Positions 62,391 to 64,000 of a stretch of 64,000 bases of DNA are shown piece after piece. The notes under the pieces were generated by a model. That model searched no databases, had not been told where the DNA came from, and saw only the letters and a list, made by a program, of their open reading frames with translations. The DNA lies in contig NZ_VOHC01000028.1 of assembly GCF_007859275.1 (NCBI RefSeq), positions 1 to 64,000 of the forward strand, written 5' to 3'. Origin of the DNA: Planomicrobium sp. CPCC 101079 (GTDB lineage: Bacteria > Bacillota > Bacilli > Bacillales_A > Planococcaceae). Every line of letters starts with the position of its first letter. Positions within the stretch are counted from its first letter, which is position 1. The translations under genes and the position numbers were made by a program.

Positions 62391-62422
62391 TAATTGAAAA
62401 CTCCTTTTATTCTAAAATTATT

Positions 62423-62440
62423 TATCTTCAATTCAAGATA
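62423..62440. promoter_or_regulatory. MhqR-type operator before azoR
   Basis: TATCTTCAATTCAAGATA on the forward strand, an 18-base near-palindrome of the same type as those at 45.1 and 57.7 kb. Confidence 0.75.
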
Positions 62441-62457
62441 ACTTAATCATAAATGAA

Positions 62458-62484
62458 AGCAGAGTGAAAGTCCATCACTCTGCT
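62458..62484 (-). terminator. Terminator after the DsbA-like gene
   Basis: AGCAGAGTGA/TCACTCTGCT stem, modest T content (TTTCATTTATG) on the reverse strand. Confidence 0.65.
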
Positions 62485-62489
62485 CATGT

Positions 62490-63191
62490 TCATACTTCGC
62501 AGGAGTCTCCAGTACAGTAACTAGTTTTGCTACGTGGCTTTGACTCTGGACGGATGCCTTCTTCTTCTGCAATTTGAGTAATCGCTTCTACAAATGTTTC
62601 AAGAGACTGAGCGCCAGATAAAGCGTATTTGCGGTTAACTACAAAAAATGGCACGCCCTGGATGCCAATCTGGCGGGCTTCTTCTATGTCGTTTAATACT
62701 TCTTCCGAAAACTGCTCAGAAGCGACAACCGCTTGCGCTTCCTCTCGCGGCAATTCCGCTTCTTCAGCAATATCAACAAGTACATCTTTGTCGCCGACAT
62801 TTTTTGCTTCAGCGAAATACCCATGAAGCAATTTTTCCGCGACTACCGCGTCTTTCCCTATGCTTTCGGCCCACTTTGCTAAGCGGTGCGCCGTAAATGT
62901 ATTGGTATGAATCATATCGTCAAAGTTAAATTGGAGTCCGACTGTTCGAGCGTGTTCAGCAACATCTTGCGTCATTGCTTTTGCCTGCTCCACTGTCTGG
63001 CCCATTTTTTTGGCCAAGTGATCATAAATCGAAATGGCCGAATTGTTCGGTGCATCTGGATCTAGTTGAAAGGCTTTAAATGAAATTTCCGCCTTGCCTT
63101 CAAACCCGGATTGCTTTAACGCTTGTTCGAATGTCCGCTTGCCTATGTAACAAAATGGGCATGCATAATCTGACCAAATTTCAATTTTCAT
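62490..63191 (-). CDS. DsbA/FrnE-family thiol oxidoreductase
   Basis: 233 residues, thioredoxin fold with active site CPFC (11-14) and a helical insertion; ends in Cys-containing SYCTGDSCEV. No signal peptide, so cytoplasmic FrnE type, linked in relatives to disulfide and oxidative stress. Start at MKIEIW after AAGAGGTGG. Confidence 0.92.
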   Translation of the reverse strand: MKIEIWSDYACPFCYIGKRTFEQALKQSGFEGKAEISFKAFQLDPDAPNNSAISIYDHLAKKMGQTVEQAKAMTQDVAEHARTVGLQFNFDDMIHTNTFTAHRLAKWAESIGKDAVVAEKLLHGYFAEAKNVGDKDVLVDIAEEAELPREEAQAVVASEQFSEEVLNDIEEARQIGIQGVPFFVVNRKYALSGAQSLETFVEAITQIAEEEGIRPESKPRSKTSYCTGDSCEV

Positions 63192-63253
63192 TTTATCCAC
63201 CTCTTGCACCTACTATAACAACAGAAGACAACAGCCTCAATTTTTTTGCTTAT
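63192..63253. other. Short upstream region of the DsbA-like gene
   Basis: Promoter region on the reverse strand; no clear boxes beyond TATAAT-like TATAAC. Confidence 0.35.
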
Positions 63254-63366
63254 AAGAAAAGCGCAGGCGCCCGTGTAGATTCGACAGGCATAAGACAAAC
63301 CGGCGACGCGGCGCTTTTTGCCGCACAGCCGGGAAGGCTTATGACCCGAGAATCTGGGCGCTGGAG
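63254..63366 (+). repeat. Structured interspersed repeat, copy 2
   Basis: Nested pairings: GCGCCC/GGGCGC, AGATTCG/CGAGAATCT, CATAAG/CTTATG, CCGGC/GCCGG and GCGGC/GCCGC, making one long imperfect hairpin. It shares AGAAAAGCG, CATAAGAC, TGCCGCACAGCC and GGCTTATGAC with copy 1 at 14.7 kb. Confidence 0.85.
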
Positions 63367-63405
63367 GGTCTGCAATAAGCACCAAAATACACAATTTTTT
63401 CCCGC

Positions 63406-63436
63406 AAAAAAAAACTGACTCCCAAAAGGGAATCAG
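63406..63436 (-). terminator. Terminator after ppaC
   Basis: CTGATTCCC/GGGAGTCAG stem, four-base loop, nine-T run on the reverse strand, overlapping the stop codon. Confidence 0.9.
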
Positions 63437-64000
63437 CTAAGTGCTTCAGTAATAACTGGCACGATTTGTTTTTTGCGTGAAACGACGCCTGGAAGAAGCA
63501 CACGGTTATCGATTACGCTCGATTTGAATGCGGATTCGATAATGCCCGATTGTTCTCCAAGGACAATGCCGACCGAATCATTGTTTAAAATATCCGTTAC
63601 GACGAAGACGAAAAGCGACAAGCCTTTTTTCGCGATGACTTGCTCCATCAGCACTTCCAGTTCTTTTTGGCGGCTAATAACGTCATCCACTCCGATTGCA
63701 TTAACTTGAGCAACCTCGAAATGGTGGGCGCCGGCTTCGAATTCTTTTGAATCCAATGACATCAAATCTTCCAATGTTTTATTGCTTAGGTCGGCGCCGG
63801 CTTTTAACATAGCCAGACCGTATTCCGCTGCGTCAACGCCTGCAAGTTCGGCAAGTTCCCGGGCAGCTTGGATATCCTGCTCAGTGCAAGTTGGAGATTT
63901 AAATAACAATGAATCTGAAATGATGGCTGATAACATTAGCCCTGCAACATTTGCCGGAACCGCCACTCCATGTTCTTTAAATAATTTCAATAAAATTGTG
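63433..64000 (-). CDS. ppaC: Manganese-dependent inorganic pyrophosphatase, C-terminal part
   Basis: The last ~189 codons; the frame stays open through the window end, so the N-terminal DHH metal domain lies outside. The DHHA2 domain carries the family II signature SRKKQ near the end ([13 protein letters not shown]). Hydrolyses pyrophosphate in the cytoplasm. An internal TTG at 63990 is not the true start. Confidence 0.95.
   Translation of the reverse strand, partial: TILLKLFKEHGVAVPANVAGLMLSAIISDSLLFKSPTCTEQDIQAARELAELAGVDAAEYGLAMLKAGADLSNKTLEDLMSLDSKEFEAGAHHFEVAQVNAIGVDDVISRQKELEVLMEQVIAKKGLSLFVFVVTDILNNDSVGIVLGEQSGIIESAFKSSVIDNRVLLPGVVSRKKQIVPVITEALS

Overview
The window reads as the chromosome of a low-to-mid G+C Gram-positive bacterium of the order Bacillales, most likely Planococcaceae (Planococcus/Planomicrobium type). 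The basis is the 5' end of a firmicute 16S rRNA gene with an upstream tRNA block, and the Bacillus gene order tRNAs - sprT - tex - rsbX - sigB - rsbWVUTSR - mazF - mazE - alr - acpS - ydcA - ydbT/ydbS - cshA - murF - ddl. No phage, plasmid, insertion sequence or CRISPR array was seen.

Layout. 1-1.7 kb: reverse-strand stable RNA locus (Asn, Glu, fMet, Asp, Gln, Leu, Arg, Gly, then 16S) with three strong promoters and an odd tandem repeat built from the 5' end of tRNA-fMet. 1.8-10.2 kb: Tex, the complete SigB partner-switching operon with its internal SigB-type promoter, and the MazEF toxin-antitoxin pair. 10.3-20 kb: alanine racemase, AcpS, rhomboid, YdbST, DEAD-box helicase CshA and the D-Ala-D-Ala/MurF wall genes. 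20-31 kb: RodA, a hairpin-rich tandem repeat, two MFS exporters, a stress dehydrogenase, an HTH-TPR regulator with twin operators, and a GNAT-aminotransferase fusion beside a flavin amine oxidase. 31-37 kb: a probable sucrose-phosphate synthase/phosphatase pair behind a near-consensus SigB promoter, a squalene-synthase-family gene, cardiolipin synthase and a VanY-type carboxypeptidase. 38-49 kb: YidC, an AraC regulator, lipid kinase, several acetyltransferases, an MhqO-like dioxygenase, CvfB, MntR and very small membrane peptides. 50-64 kb: SulP transporter with UspA, paired fluoride channels, penicillin acylase family enzyme, CPA1 antiporter, MurB, YceI, MATE exporter, Rieske oxidoreductase, azoreductase, DsbA/FrnE-type protein and the C-terminal part of a manganese pyrophosphatase.

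Two regulatory themes link the genes. SigB-type promoters (GTTTAA-N13/14-GGGTAT-like) lie before sigB's own genes, the GSP39-type dehydrogenase, the sucrose-like operon, a 32-residue membrane peptide and a 51-residue membrane protein, with weaker candidates before four more genes. MhqR-type palindromes (TATCTTGAATTCGAGATA-like) lie before the dioxygenase, YceI and azoreductase genes, which points to a quinone/electrophile regulon. The most novel-looking items are a two-copy ~110-base element whose copies differ by compensating base changes, and the SigB-driven glycosyltransferase/phosphatase pair with the squalene-synthase-like gene next to it.
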